A stretch of DNA of 64,000 nucleotides, taken from assembly GCA_963693305.1 (NCBI GenBank), contig OY855903.1, positions 37,104,751 to 37,168,750 of the forward strand, written 5' to 3'. Shown here piece by piece: positions 11,775 through 23,624 of this stretch (its first letter is position 1; every line of letters starts with the position of its first letter). The position numbers and the translations under genes are program-made. The stretch is from Meandrina meandrites. Its lineage: Eukaryota; Cnidaria; Anthozoa; Scleractinia; Meandrinidae. The notes under the pieces were generated by a model. The model saw nothing but the letters and a program-made list of their open reading frames with translations, was not told the origin of the DNA and searched no databases.

Positions 11775-14700
11775 ATGACCAACTTCAGTGCTACAAGCGT
11801 AAGACTTCAGTTGCAGCAAATCAGATCAGCGGAAGGTTGTTCTGGTAAAATTCAAGATAATAACGCATGAATTGAGTAGCGAGCATAGAAACAAAACTGA
11901 GGAAGTGAATCCCAAAACTCAAACTTTCTTACATCTGGAAAAGGTAGAGATCAGACTATCTGCACGCTTTCCAACATCTACAGGTAATGAAAGATTCTTA
12001 CTTTTAAGTTTTGTGGTGCAATGGTGTTACAAAGAATCAAATCTTAAAAAGATTTCCCTCGAATAGTGAATTAAGTGAGTGGCAAATGCTATTTAATGGC
12101 TTGCCTTCAAGATGGGCTGTCACTTTTTGCCTGGAGTTTGCGAGTGTCAAGGCGCTTTCAGAGTGAAATCATTCAAACATCTCAAATTAATTTTGTGGCC
12201 AGTAAACTAACGCAATAGCTTGGCTGGACCTTTAGCACTTGCTCCAGTACTATATTTATGATTTCCTAATCAATACTTTTTGTGAACGGTAAAATTAGGC
12301 GCTTGGGCGCGACATACAACAAGAACTACGTACTTCTGTTTAGTATAAAAGGTGCTTAATGCTACGAGCAGTTTGCATAACTTATTTCAGGCTTATTATT
12401 TTCACGCAATCGAAGGAAAAGTAGCCTGCGTTGCAGCCGATCTAAACCCACCGTGGTTAAGTTCGGCTGCCACGCAGGCTAAGGAAAGAAGATCAATTCC
12501 TTTTCTTTGCGGGGCGCAAAATCACCATTAACCGTGCATGGTGCTTTGTGGTCTTCGCCTAATATGAACTGATTAAAAATCCATATTGATGATATTGTAT
12601 TCAGAACCTCAAGAACATGTCCTGGTGTATTGGGAAAACGAGGGCACGTACTCTGTGGTGACCCAGGAGTATGTCAACGAAAGCGACTATCGATATTTAA
12701 ATATGTCAACGTCTGGTGGGGCAAAGGGAAGAACCAGAAGCTGTGCCCTGCAAAACAGATTACTTATGGTATGTACATGATTTTATGTTAACTTACTATT
12801 GAGTATGAGTTACAAATATCTGTTTTTACAAAGGATTCAACTAGCTTGTTAGCAAACTTTTCTTGACCTTACTTGGATGTAAGACTATTAAGCTTATATT
12901 ATAATGTGGTATTGACAGCTGATAAGCTAAGAATATCATCTGAGTAACTTATACCCCATTCACACCAGCAAAATATGTTTAAAAAACCAGGTCTAACAAA
13001 ATGAAAATCAGCAACAGAAAACTGACTGACCGAGCTTAAAAATAACTTCAAACTTGTCCACTCATATTGAACTGTTCAAATTTGATGTCTTCAAAAAAAG
13101 TCATCTAGCACCTTCTATAAACAAAACAGTTTAAGACCGTGTTTAACTAAACAGCTTTCAACGTAATACTGATGTTTTGAAATGATAGTGGTGCACTTGT
13201 TTCATTTTACTGAGGATTTTACTGTATAAATTATTTCAACACATAAACATAAACATTGTTCTCTGAATGTTAAAGCTCACCAAAAGTCTTGAACTTTCGT
13301 TTTTTTTTTGCTGTTAATGATGACAAATTCTTGGTCTAAATTAAATTTGTATATGATTTCTATATAACCAAGGAAAAAAATTTGTAATGAACTCTGACAC
13401 TTCAGAGTTGTGATGACACGACTGTCATGGCAACTGGTGCAAAAAATTAATTTTTTGCCACCAAACTGATTTAAAAAAAGAGTGGAAATACTGCAAGATT
13501 TTGAAACCTTGTATCAATAACAGGTACAAAGGAAGACTGTGAAACGGAGTATAGAATTCGCACCAATTCAGGAAAGTCTGGTAATTAATAAAGTAATGAT
13601 CTGGTAATAATTAATAAATGTTATGTATTCTATTCTGTTTGGTTCAATTTTCATTGAACAAATTTTCGTGATATGCCTCAACTTACAGCACAGTTAGAAA
13701 TCCCCTTTGCTCAATTAATAATTAGCAATATTATTGAATGAGGTTGAATGTGATAGAAGAATTTTGCAGATCCTTCAGCTTAAGCGGATAACATCCTCAA
13801 TCGGCACAATCATGCAAAAGTCAATTTCAGTAATTGTTTAACCATTCCAAATATTTCCAGAGCTCTATAAACACAAAATGGTCCTCACTGCAACATAAAC
13901 TTTATCGCAAAACAGTGGCTAATTCCTCTGCTTTCGCTGGATTATGGATGTTTCTCTATCTGCTGTAACGTGTTTATTTTTGTGTTTCCAATTTTATGAC
14001 CACCATCCTGTATATGAAAGACATATCTTATCTTCAAATATTCTTCTGTCTGAAAAAATACTCGAATTAAAGTTAGAGATAGAACAGGGAAAGTATTAAC
14101 GTTCCTAGAAATCCCCATGTAATATCACGCATACTGGAATGCAATCGTTGAACCGACTTTTAATAGCGTAGTGCTTTTTTGTACAGCGGTTGGGCCAAAA
14201 CAATGACAGCACCTCAGAGATGATAAGCGGGGAGCTACGCCTGGTGAGGACCATCTTAGAGAGGTTGGAGTGTTCATTTGCAAGACAGGAGGCCAAACTC
14301 GACAGACAGGAGGCAAAGCTGGACAGGCTTCTTGATATGATGAACACCCAAACAGCTGCGCCACAGAAGCCCCAATATCCACAGCAGGGTTCAGTTCAGC
14401 CGCACTCCATCACTACACCATTCAGTATCACTTCTGCAGCATCGTCAGTGGAATTTCCTCTAACACCAATCGTGGCGCCAAGGCAGCAGGAGATGCCGGT
14501 TGATCTTCACCTGTTCGATGAACCAGACCGTATGGACAGCGCTATGGAAATAGGTAAGTCACTGTTTATTTGACAAAATAAAAATAAATAATATTATTTT
14601 TTTCCAAGAGGGCACGGTAACGAATCCTGCAATCTGATTGGTTCTTAGCGCGGGCAAGATTTTCCTATATCTGCCCACGGGCAACGGTAACGCTTTCGTC

Positions 14701-16482
14701 AGTTTGATTTGGCGGTGAGGCCGATTGATTCTTTCAAAGGCTAACTTAGTAACGGAATTAAAGGCTTTGAAGTTCTCCAATAGGCGGATATTTTTTATAT
14801 TTATTGACAAAATCAAGTTATAGTTTGTCGATCGTTGTTTATGCATTTCACACTGATTTTCACGCCGTAATGCGGTTTACTGCAAGTCGCTGATTTACAG
14901 ACTCGATTTATCCTTTTAAACACTTTGCCTTTCTGCTACTTTTCCCCAAAACCGAATACTGCTTATCAGCATTCAAGAAAATGAGATGTTTTGATTAAAA
15001 ACAGTTAAATTAATTCTCACAAAGTTGTGCCGTGTGCAGACGACCAAACTACACAAACAAACTTCATTTAATTTCACTTTCTTGACTCGAGATTTTTTGC
15101 TCTCTTTTGCTGCTACATTGTGCTTCTTTTTTATTATTTAAGTTACTTTTCTCCTTTTTTCTGATGACCTTTTCTGTGAGTACTGTTCAGTTTAGCAAAT
15201 TTATTTTGTTTGGCGGAAAACAAATCATTCTTCACTTTATCCGCAGCTTTTAGCGATAGATTCAACATGCACATTGGATGTGCGTGTATAATACAATTAC
15301 ATTTTGCAAGAAAGTCTTTTTAGATTTTTTTTTAACCAAGTAAGAAAAAAATAAATAAGTTATTTACCGGCTTTGGGTCGGTCTGTATCGTGAAAAACTG
15401 TGACCGCGGTCTTGAAAATGCTGAAATGCATTTTCAAGACCTCGGTCACAGTTTTTCACGATACGGACCTCCCAGCCGGCAAATAACATATATATAATAA
15501 TAATAATATATAATATGAAAGCCCCATGATGTTCGGCTGTAATCTCTCAGTGCCACCCGAGGCTTTTAGGCTGATGTTATGAAGTGACCTTCATGGCATG
15601 AACTAAACTGTAAAAAGTATCATGATAAATTCTTAATCTAAGAATATTCATAAGAATATTTTCAGCCTAAAATCAGCAAAAAAAAATAAGAATATGCAGC
15701 CTGGGTCGGAAAACAATATTCTTATGAAAAAAAAGAATGTAATAACTGTCTACCGATCACTATAGCCAGAGTGCATTTCAGAAACTTACCTTTGTCATCT
15801 CCTCTTTTAAAGGTGCATGTATTTATACAGTTGCAGTTGGAGGCAATGCTACTGTCCGGCTATCCAGACCAGACTTCAATCATGCAAAAGCGGCTCCCAA
15901 GCCTACAGCAATGGCCCTGCGCCTTGTGGACCATCTATTTAGAAAGGATGTTCTAGAAAAATCTACAGTCCATGGAACAAAGGAATATCTTGCCCTAGAC
16001 CAGGACGTTATTGGTGCAATTAAAGGTTAGTAAATGATAATGTACACTACAAATTGAGTCAGTATCGCTGTAAAAACGGTGATTACCGTACCGTACTACC
16101 AACCGGAAGTCAAATTTTGTCTTCTTTATTGGGATGCGTTATCAATTTTTTGTCCTTAACACTAACTTATAATACTAAAACGAGGGCTTTCGAGCTTGTT
16201 CAAGTAGTTGAGAATGTGATAACGTCTATGCTGCGCTTAAGCTCTCTGATGATTCAGTTTGTTACCATTTCCGGTTTTCACCGCCTCGAACCTCATAAGG
16301 GAGTATTTAAAATCTCCTAAAATGATTCATCAAGTAAGTTCTAATCAACCGTTATTTTGCTTTTCGTTTTAGCTGAAGTGTTGACAGCTTTCGCTGACCA
16401 GTTCGCTGAAGTTACTTGTTATGCGCTTTTTAATTCCTTTCGCAATAAAGGTTTAAGAAAGTTTTTATTCATTTTTTTCTAG
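11775..16482 (+). CDS. BEN domain-containing protein, five-exon gene (about 323 aa)
   Basis: I join exons 11775-11835, 12605-12768, 13524-13580, 14187-14553, 15813-16025 and 16373-16482; all have GT/AG borders and matching phases (1, 0, 0, 1, 1). That is six segments, so five introns. The product begins MTNFSATSVRLQLQQ. Exon 2 carries a VLVYWENEGTYSVV module of the kind often found near the N-terminus of BEN proteins. Residues about 108-145 form a coiled coil with a tandem RQEAKLD heptad. A Pro/Gln-rich linker follows. The BEN domain covers about 217-323 (PKPTAMALRLVDHLF, then STVHGTKEYLALD, then VIGAIK). BEN domains bind DNA or chromatin partners, so a nuclear regulator is likely. AATAAA at 16443 lies just before the stop. 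The 3' end is the least certain part: an alternative acceptor at 16481-16482 gives a different tail. Confidence 0.72.
12421..12483. repeat. Short hairpin repeat (MITE-end-like)
   Basis: An imperfect inverted repeat: tagcctgcgt plus gcagccga on the left, tcggctgc plus acgcaggcta on the right, with a loop of about 22 bases. It sits in intron 1 of the BEN gene and looks like the collapsed ends of a small DNA transposon. Confidence 0.6.
14580..15350. other. Intron 4 of the BEN gene, non-coding
   Basis: No independent gene is supported here. A 95-codon minus-strand frame (14846-14559) has composition unlike a known protein and is probably accidental or repeat-derived. Confidence 0.35.
15359..15487. 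repeat. Near-perfect hairpin (about 60-bp arms) within a BEN-gene intron
   Basis: The left arm (from ttatttaccggct through cttgaaaatgc) pairs with the right arm (gcattttcaagacc through agccggcaaataa) around a 6-base loop. There are only a few mismatches. Flanking AT repeats follow at 15488-15520. It is consistent with a MITE or snapback element. Confidence 0.8.
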
Positions 16483-16648
16483 CACGTAGTTTTCACGATT
16501 TGCTGCAAAAATGCCTTAAGGAGGCTCGAAAGAGTTTTATGACTGCGCAGAGAATGGATCCCAAAATACATGGGCGTAAATTACCCACGCGAGACCTGTG
16601 CGAGGCGCTGGCAATGTCACGCGTGAGCGATGCGCGTAGTAAACAAAT

Positions 16649-19600
16649 ATGGCGGCTGCGTACAATGAAAAAATGCCGGCTTCATTGCCAAATCGTACAA
16701 GATGTGTTGTTTTTCGCAGCAAGACGGGAAAATTTACTTCTAAAGCGAGTCTAAATAAGAGTGTTAATGGTGTTAACCTTCCAAAAAAGGGAAAGAAAAG
16801 GTGTTATAATGAGCTCGAAGAGGACAGCAAAATTCACAGCTCGTCGCCACGAAAAACACGAAGATTGCGACTGGTAAGTCTCAGAAACTTATACTGGATT
16901 CGTCGGAATTTTTGAACCTGACCTAATGGTTAGTGCGCTGGACTCCGGATCGGGCGGTCCGGGTTCAAGCCCTGGCCGGGGCACTGCGTTGTGTTCTTGG
17001 GCAAGATACTTTACTCTCATAGTGCCTCTCCCCACCCAGGTGTATAAATGGGTACCGGCGAATTTACTGCTGGGGGTAACCCTGCGATGGACTAGCATCC
17101 CGTCCAGGGGGGAGTAGCGATACTCCTAGTCGCTTCATGCTACGGAAACCGGGATAAGCTCCGGCCTGGTGGGCCACTAGGCTCATATGCAGACTTTACC
17201 TGTATTAACTGAACTTCCCGGTTATAAACGAATCAACAAGCTTTCTTAAATCGTTCACAGGAATCTGAAAAAGAAAATCGAGGTCAGGGGTTTGGTTGTC
17301 GAATTGTTGACATGGATACATTGATGGAGGGTATGGACAGCTGTAAATCTTGCCTTGAAGGTAAAGGATTTTTCCCTTCAGGTTAAAAAATGACCACCAT
17401 TAACTTCAAGCCTGCATTAATGCTGAAGAGACTTTATTTCTAATAAAAAATTCAGTAGTTACAGGAAGTATAAAATTTACAGACCTTTCCAGGTTGAAAA
17501 CAACAACTGACTGCAGTATAAAAATAGGCATACTGGAAATGCACAACAGATATTCAAAGTAATGTTTTACAAATTATTAAGAATAAAGATTTTAATGCCA
17601 GGAGGAAGAATAAAAATTACATTGAAAGCCCCCCAGCAGCTAAACAATTTGCACTGATAAAGTCTTCAGAGAGCATTTCCCCATAATTTGCTTACAGACT
17701 AATTTTGATCAAAAACCTTTAATCGACTTCAAAGATGATATTGAAGTAATGAAAACTTATTTATAAATAATTTGTTATGCCTCTCACAGAACTCTTCACG
17801 GATTTTTATATTTTTCTGAAGGTCCATTAGCATGGAGAAACATTGTCAGCGAAGAAAAAAAAGGAGCAGTGAGTTCATTTGTCATTAAGTGTCACCTGTG
17901 TGGGACCCTCAACACAGTTAATACATCCAAGCAACACAAAACTGGACAACGTGGTCCAAAAGCATTCGATGTGAATAGTAGACTAGCTCTAGGAGCATTA
18001 AATGCAGGGATAGGCCAGACACATGTTAATTCGCTTTTGTCATGTTTAAACATTCCATCAGTTAATCATGTCACTTTCAAGGCCAGGGAAAGAGAGGTGG
18101 GGAAAGCGGTCGAAAGTGTTGCCAAGGCAAGTTGCATGGAGAGTTGTATAGAAGAAAGAAAGATAGCAATAGCAGCTGGTGCTGAAATTGACTCCCAAAA
18201 TTTGGTTGGGGTGACATGCTGGTATGACATGGGGTGGCAGAAACGGGGAAAGGCTCACAACTCATCCACTGGCCATGGAGCGGTTCTTGGTGTTGCCACT
18301 GGCAAAGTGTTGGATTTTGCTACCAGAAACAAAACCTGCGGAACCTGTTCTGCCTCAAAAAATCCTGAGTCTGAGTCACATGACTGCCGGAAAAACCACA
18401 CTGGCTCATCAAAAATAATGGAATCGAGTGTTGCCTGTGAGCTTTTTCAGCATGCTCCAGAGAGGGGAATAAAATATGACAAGTACATTGGAGATGACGA
18501 TTCTACAACCTTTGCCCATCTTAAAACAAATGTTCCCTATGGCCTTGAAAAAATTTCTGTTTTGATTCATGTTAAGGGCTCACTAAACACAAGGCTCTAT
18601 AACTTAAGTCAGTGCCAGAAATTTCCAAATTCATCTGTCCTGTCACAGATAGTGATAAGCTACCTGGCGAAGTGCTTCACATATTGTGTTCACCAACACA
18701 AAAACAAGCCAATAGAACTTGCCCAAGCAATTCAAGGTACTGTCCCACATGCTTTTGGAAACCATGAGAAATGCAGCCCCTCATGGTGCCGTTACCAACA
18801 AAATCCAGCTGCATATGTCCACAACGAGCTTCCTTATGGAAAGGACCTGCATGGGAGCAGCGTTCAATCTGCATTGCCGGAACTTTTTTCAGAGTATGCT
18901 TCTGAAACAGTTACATCAAAATTAGCCCCATGCATGGATTCACAGCGAAACGAGTCGTTAAATGGCACAATTGGTTCTAAGAATGTCAAAATAAGGCATT
19001 ACGGTGGAAGCGAAAGCAGTGATGTTAGAACTGCCTGTGGAGTTGCTCAGCACAATGAAGGGCACAAGTTTGTTTGCAAAACATTAATGGCGACTGGCAT
19101 AAACCCTGGGCTTCACTGTACAAACCACCAAGAAAAACAAGATCAAAAGGCTAGTGCTGATAAACAAAGAAAGTCCACAAAAAAATTCAAAATTAAAAGG
19201 AGGCAGCTTCACCTGAACAGGTTTCAGTCAACTATCAGAAACGAAAACAAAGAAGGACCTAGCTACGAACATAATGTTGGGGTTAATCTGGTGCCACAAG
19301 TTGGACAAAGTGTAAATAACAACAACGAAATTCTAAAGGAAGTCAACAAAATCACTTACAAATCTGAACTAACAAAATACGAACAACTAATCCCATTTTC
19401 TGCTGTCAGACCTTCGCTCAGCGAAATATCCTTTGATCCCCAAAAAACCTACAAATTTATCCTGTTCGACATCAAAACAAGTTCAACTGCTAGAAGAACC
19501 GAACTTCTCCAGCTGTCGGCGATATCAGACGACGGACTTCACTCCTTCTCTGAATACATTCTTCCTCAGCGCTCTATAAGTTCCACCGCCATGACAGTTC

Positions 19601-20142
19601 ATAACCTAACCGTGAGATTTTCTGGGAATCAAAGAACTTTATGCAAAGCCGGAAAACCAGTCCCAGCCAAGCCTTTACAAACCTGTCTTCACTCATTCGT
19701 ACAATTTTTAGTAGATGCGTGTTCTTTAAAATCCGTAGATTATTTGGTTCTTTTAGGTCACAATTCTTTTGTTTTCGATACACCAAGACTTCTTCTTAAT
19801 GGAGGTCCTAACTTTAAAAGTAAGCTGAATGAAATGAAAGTGTTGTTCGCTGACAGTCTGCCTGTACTGAAGGTCCTCCGGTGTCAACCGAACCGCCCGC
19901 TGCAATCATCTTCTACAAACAAGTTGAGCGATGTATATGAAAGTCTGCTCTCCGCTAAGTTTGATGCTCATGATGCTCTCGAAGACGTCAAAGCCCTAAG
20001 AAAAATACTCTTTACCCCTCCGCTGCAAGTTCCAAATGAGAAATTGATTAATCACGGCAAATGCACATCGCCGACTGAAGCATTTGAGCAAGCCACATTC
20101 TTAGAACAACGACAAGATGCTATCCAGTCGTATAGCGTATAG
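16649..20142 (+). CDS. Mutator-like transposase fused to a DEDDh exonuclease-like domain, three exons (881 aa)
   Basis: Exons 16649-16873, 17261-17360 and 17822-20142 join in frame (phases 0 and 1) to 881 residues. The first exon is basic. The second adds GFGCRIVDMDTL, the typical lead-in of Mutator-like transposase domains. The transposase core follows: C132/C135, WYDMGWQKRG (Asp244), a cysteine cluster near 281-297, KYIGDDDST (about 333-335) and NESLN (Glu486), with acidic residues placed as expected for a DDE enzyme. After a basic linker (about 555-570) comes an exonuclease fold: FDIKT (658-660), GHNSFVFD (Asp761) and DAHDALED (His825, Asp830). The first exonuclease motif normally reads D-x-E; here Glu is replaced by Lys660, so nuclease activity is doubtful. 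No terminal inverted repeats were seen, so it may be a transposon relic or a domesticated gene. The frame is undamaged over 881 codons. Confidence 0.8.
16916..17200 (+). mobile_element. tRNA-derived SINE
   Basis: The head resembles a tRNA gene, with an A box (tggttagtgcgc, 16928-16939) and a B box (ggttcaagccc, 16962-16972), the RNA polymerase III promoter elements. It is followed by a long conserved-looking body (gttgtgttcttgggcaagatac, split here as in the sequence, then aaatgggtaccggcg) of a type I recall from SINEs of many marine invertebrates. It lies in intron 1 of the transposase-exonuclease gene, in the same orientation. It has no coding function. Confidence 0.8.
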
Positions 20143-20472
20143 TGAATTTATTTCCTCGATTTTAACGAACTTCAGAGTGCCTCCGAATCAGCTGCGCAAG
20201 TGGTGCATACCAATTACTATTTAACAACCAGGATTCTTATCAGAGAAAACCATCACCTGAAACTCTGAAGTGTGGGTCCTCCTGTCCTCCTGCATGGGGA
20301 GACTATGATGTTTATCTTCTATGTTAATGTAAGTTCCTTTCAAGTTTCCATCATTGTATACTAGATATTAAAAAGTGGGCTAGTATGACATCAGTGACTA
20401 CCAGTTCGTGTTTATCAAGAGCTTCTAGTGATATCAGTTTTTCAGTAACAACCGAAAAAATTGCCCTATTTA

Positions 20473-20478
20473 AATAAA
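20473..20478 (+). terminator. Candidate polyadenylation signal of the transposase-exonuclease gene
   Basis: AATAAA occurs about 330 bp after the stop codon at 20142, the first good match downstream. A T-rich stretch follows within 30 bp, as expected for a cleavage site. Confidence 0.35.
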
Positions 20479-20637
20479 GGCATCTTCTTTTTCTCCTTTC
20501 TCTTCTCCTCCTCCTCCTCCTTCATCCATATTGGTGATTTTGTAACACTATTTTAGTTAGTCCATTATAGTTTGTACAGTTTGTACTGAGTAGATAGAAA
20601 ACTTAATTAACGACGATTACCTTTTCTTTTTTGGCAG

Positions 20638-21223
20638 AAAACAAAGGACTCGTTCAAGAAAGTAACTCTGAAGTTACTGTTTATAGAGCCTTAGCTTGCA
20701 CCACAGATGTAAAACCAATATGGGTGATTAATGCATGAGAAGCAGAGGCTATATCCCTGTTGCTTATTAAATAAATTAATGGGAATGTGATTAAATATTC
20801 CCTTCAACCTGATTGGCAAATTGACAATGCTCTGTTTAAAAACTTACTTTTCATCAAATCACACAAATCCACTTCAATGTAATAAAATCATGCTACACAG
20901 GTGGGGACCTAGAACAAGGATTTTGTTGCTACACTACACAACTACACTACACAAAAGAACAGTTCAAAGCCTACCAAGCTTGGAAGATTGCAATCAGATG
21001 GTGTCCAGTGCAAGGACTAATGATTTCTGGAAAATGTGTTGTTGTGGCCAAAGTTAGTCACTTACTCACAATGAATGAATGACCCATCGGTGAACATATG
21101 GATCATAGATGAGGAAAATGGGATGACTCTTTCAGTGAGCTGCCTGCATTGTGATGCAGGCCTTGCTTAATCATGCTTTTACATTGCTAGTGTCCTTTTT
21201 TACATCAAAGCATGGAACCCAAT
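20638..21223 (+). pseudogene. Decayed SWIM zinc-finger gene fragment
   Basis: An exon-like piece at 20638-20738 (NKGLVQESNSEVTVYRALA) is followed at 20963-21082 by FKAYQAWKIAIRW, then VVVAKVSHLL and a stop. After a one-base shift, coding resumes at 21081 as WIIDEENGM, then SCLHCDAGLA, a stop, then SCFYIASVLFYIKAW. This order matches the SWIM finger that accompanies YqaJ-type nuclease genes in many cnidarian and fish genomes: a kV.HS-like block, a W.I...G block, and a CxC...CxH finger. Here the final His is Tyr and two stops interrupt the frame. The YqaJ nuclease itself was not found. The match is from memory of the family pattern. Confidence 0.5.
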
Positions 21224-21610
21224 CAATCTGCCCTGTCAACTCTAGTAATCAAAGGTGCCTTGAAATGTGACAATATTTGCACTGGTCAATCAAAACCAAA
21301 GTCAACAGACAAATTGTTAGAATGTCATGGAGAAACATGTAAGAGTGGGAAATATTTTCATCTGCATTGTTTGAATCTTAAAAAAAAGTCAAACAATGCA
21401 AAGACAACCTGGAAATATGCTGGATGTAAGAAAGCAAATGCATCAGCTCCAGCTACTGCTACATGTGCTTCTTCTACAGTTGTCTTCTGAGCCTTCAATA
21501 TCAGCTGACAATGTAAGTGCTTTCAGCAATGAAGATGATGATGTTACATTTCTTCACGAAAAGAAAGTTAATATCAACAAACAAAGTCCCCACGCTAATT
21601 TAAGAGTCTG
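21212..21610 (+). pseudogene. Degenerate PHD-finger fragment
   Basis: The frame starts at an ATG (MEPNQSALS) and has CDNIC, then LLECHGETCKSGKYFHLHC, then WKYAGCKK. A PHD finger needs Cys at the last W-x-C position; here the residue at that place is Tyr, so one metal ligand is lost. The frame stops at 21490. A one-base-shifted frame continues with SEPSISADN and an acidic segment to 21608, so the reading frame appears broken. It lies directly after the SWIM remnant and on the same strand, and may be part of the same dead gene. Confidence 0.5.
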
Positions 21611-22028
21611 ATTATCAGATTATTTTTAATCCGCTTGGATGGCTTAACTGTGATATAATACACATGGCTGAAGCTAAATCCATCCAGAATGACAGAATTG
21701 ATTACAATAACCATAGCTTATGTTTTGCATAATTGGTGATAAAATCCATAAATTTTAGTAAATGTATTGGTTTTTCTCAAAAGTGTCAATTGTTATGATT
21801 AATTGGTACCGAGAGTTAATTGTTGTCGTCCAACTCAGTCTGTTATCATTTTTGTGTTTAAAGACTCATGCTTCAAGGTTGTCCAATTTTGTAATTATTT
21901 GTATGATACAACAGACCAAATTGGTCCTATGACCATTATTGATATTATTATATGCACGTTACTTTCTTTTCAAACAAATTCTTCTGCCAATAAGTTCCTT
22001 CGATACAAAGACTAAATTTCTATCAAGA

Positions 22029-22204
22029 ATGAGGGCTCAGTTTACCTCTGGCGCACTTAGTCTCAGTGGGGCTTTGAGCCAACAAGACATAGCTGAATAT
22101 CATAAATTTACAAAGGCAGATTATCGTCTTTGGGCACCAAGAATGTGCCAGTTTATGAAGCACGTTGGCCATCAGCAGAACAATGAGTGGTTTATCAACG
22201 AAGA
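22029..22204 (+). CDS. Orphan exon of an uncharacterised gene
   Basis: An open piece begins MRAQFTSGALSL and includes QDIAEYHKFTKADYRLW and NNEWFINEE before a donor (gaagag|gtacat). The aromatic/charged pattern looks like real coding sequence and resembles segments of large anthozoan proteins that I cannot name. It follows the SWIM and PHD remnants on the same strand. No downstream exon was found. Confidence 0.35.
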
Positions 22205-22235
22205 GGTACATGGAATGTTTAACCAATCAATTTAA

Positions 22236-23600
22236 CAGTTACTGTTGTGTGGTGGAATAACACTTTATAAAACTTCCAAGGTCAATAAAATTTTATTTTG
22301 ATAAATTTGAGATTTTGGCCATTTTTGTTTAGAAATTTTCAATGGTTTGGAGAGAGTGACCTAAATATAAGAGTGACAATAGTGCAACTGTGAACTAGTC
22401 CAATATTATGCCTCCTCCTAAATGTTCATGAACAAAACTCATCTGTTGAAACTGCTTATTAAAGACTTTTGAGTGTCTTTATTTCAAGTTAAATGGAAGA
22501 TGATTTTACTCTGCCTTTTTAGGATATAATTGTAAACAATGACCCCAAGTGTTTCATTATTTGTTGAAGGTTCAACTCCAAAATGGCAATTTGGTGCAAG
22601 AAAATGAAAGAAACTTTTTGTGCACCACGGGGGGCATAGGGGGTCAAGTTCTAAACATAGGCACGCTAAGCATGCAGGAGTTATTTTTTTTGTTATTATT
22701 TTGGGGGGATGGGTGGGTTGGTGTGAGATAGTGTGGGTTTATTCAAGTGTTATTTTGTGGGTTTCATGTAAGATTGAGTTTTGTCCTGTGTGGTCAGAAA
22801 AACTAGCGCATCCAAAACGAACGCTCAATAACCAATTTAGTGTTGGCCCTTTCGCTGACGACGTGTGCATTGTAAGTGAATGAGCGAAACACAAAATACG
22901 TTTGACGAGCAAATTCATTCTTGACGAAACCTCCTTTCGGCAATGAATGAATAAAACATCAACAATTGACACTTTACATTCCATGTTTTCAGACACAATT
23001 TCATTGGTTTGTAGATACAACCCTTAACCTGATTGGTTTAACATATATACGTCACTCACTTGACAGCCACAAAAAGTAAATACTACTTTGCAGTTACACT
23101 TGCCGCCACAGAGTCTACAGCAACATTCTATAGATCTTTTGTATTTTCAGAATAATGTAAAAACCTTTACTGTCTTACTTTAGCCAATCCAAAGACATGA
23201 TGAAAAATAACAAATCTTCGCAACCGGAACCACAGTGCATCAGTTTGTTCTCATTTGGGGACCAAAACAAAACGTTGAGCAAACACATGAGTTCACTGAC
23301 ATTTAAACTGGAAGTCACACAACATTTATTAAGCTACATAAAAATCAAGAACTGGAATAGAGACTTCAGAAAACCACAGCCTAAGAAGGTTGAATTTATA
23401 GCAAAACAAAAATGGGCGTACCTTGAACCCAAAACAAATATTCGTAAAAACAATCCATATATACAAGCCACAATTTGATTGGTCCTTGATAGAATCCCAA
23501 ATCTGATTGATGTGAAATACATACATACAACCAACATCCATCCACTTAATAGCCAAACACGTCTTCATGCCGACTAAGAGGTATTTTAAAAAAAAATAAT
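22236..23600. other. No recognised gene
   Basis: Several frames of 60-93 codons occur on both strands (for example 23197-23478 on the plus strand), but none shows a domain, splice context or composition that I can defend. A G/T-rich tract lies at 22680-22740. Confidence 0.35.
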
Positions 23601-23624
23601 AACTCCAAAATTACTTGAGAACAT

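Noticed and set aside
14125..14382. Minus-strand frames over BEN exon 14187-14553
   Set aside because: They are antisense to a phase-consistent exon with a coiled coil.
16451..16482. A 32-bp intron between 16450 and 16483 in the BEN gene
   Set aside because: It would keep the frame open, but 32 bp is shorter than animal introns normally are; read-through to the stop at 16482, or direct splicing to 16483, is more likely.
16916..16985. tRNA gene
   Set aside because: A and B boxes are present, but the acceptor stem does not close and the sequence continues into a long conserved SINE body, so it is annotated as a tRNA-derived SINE.
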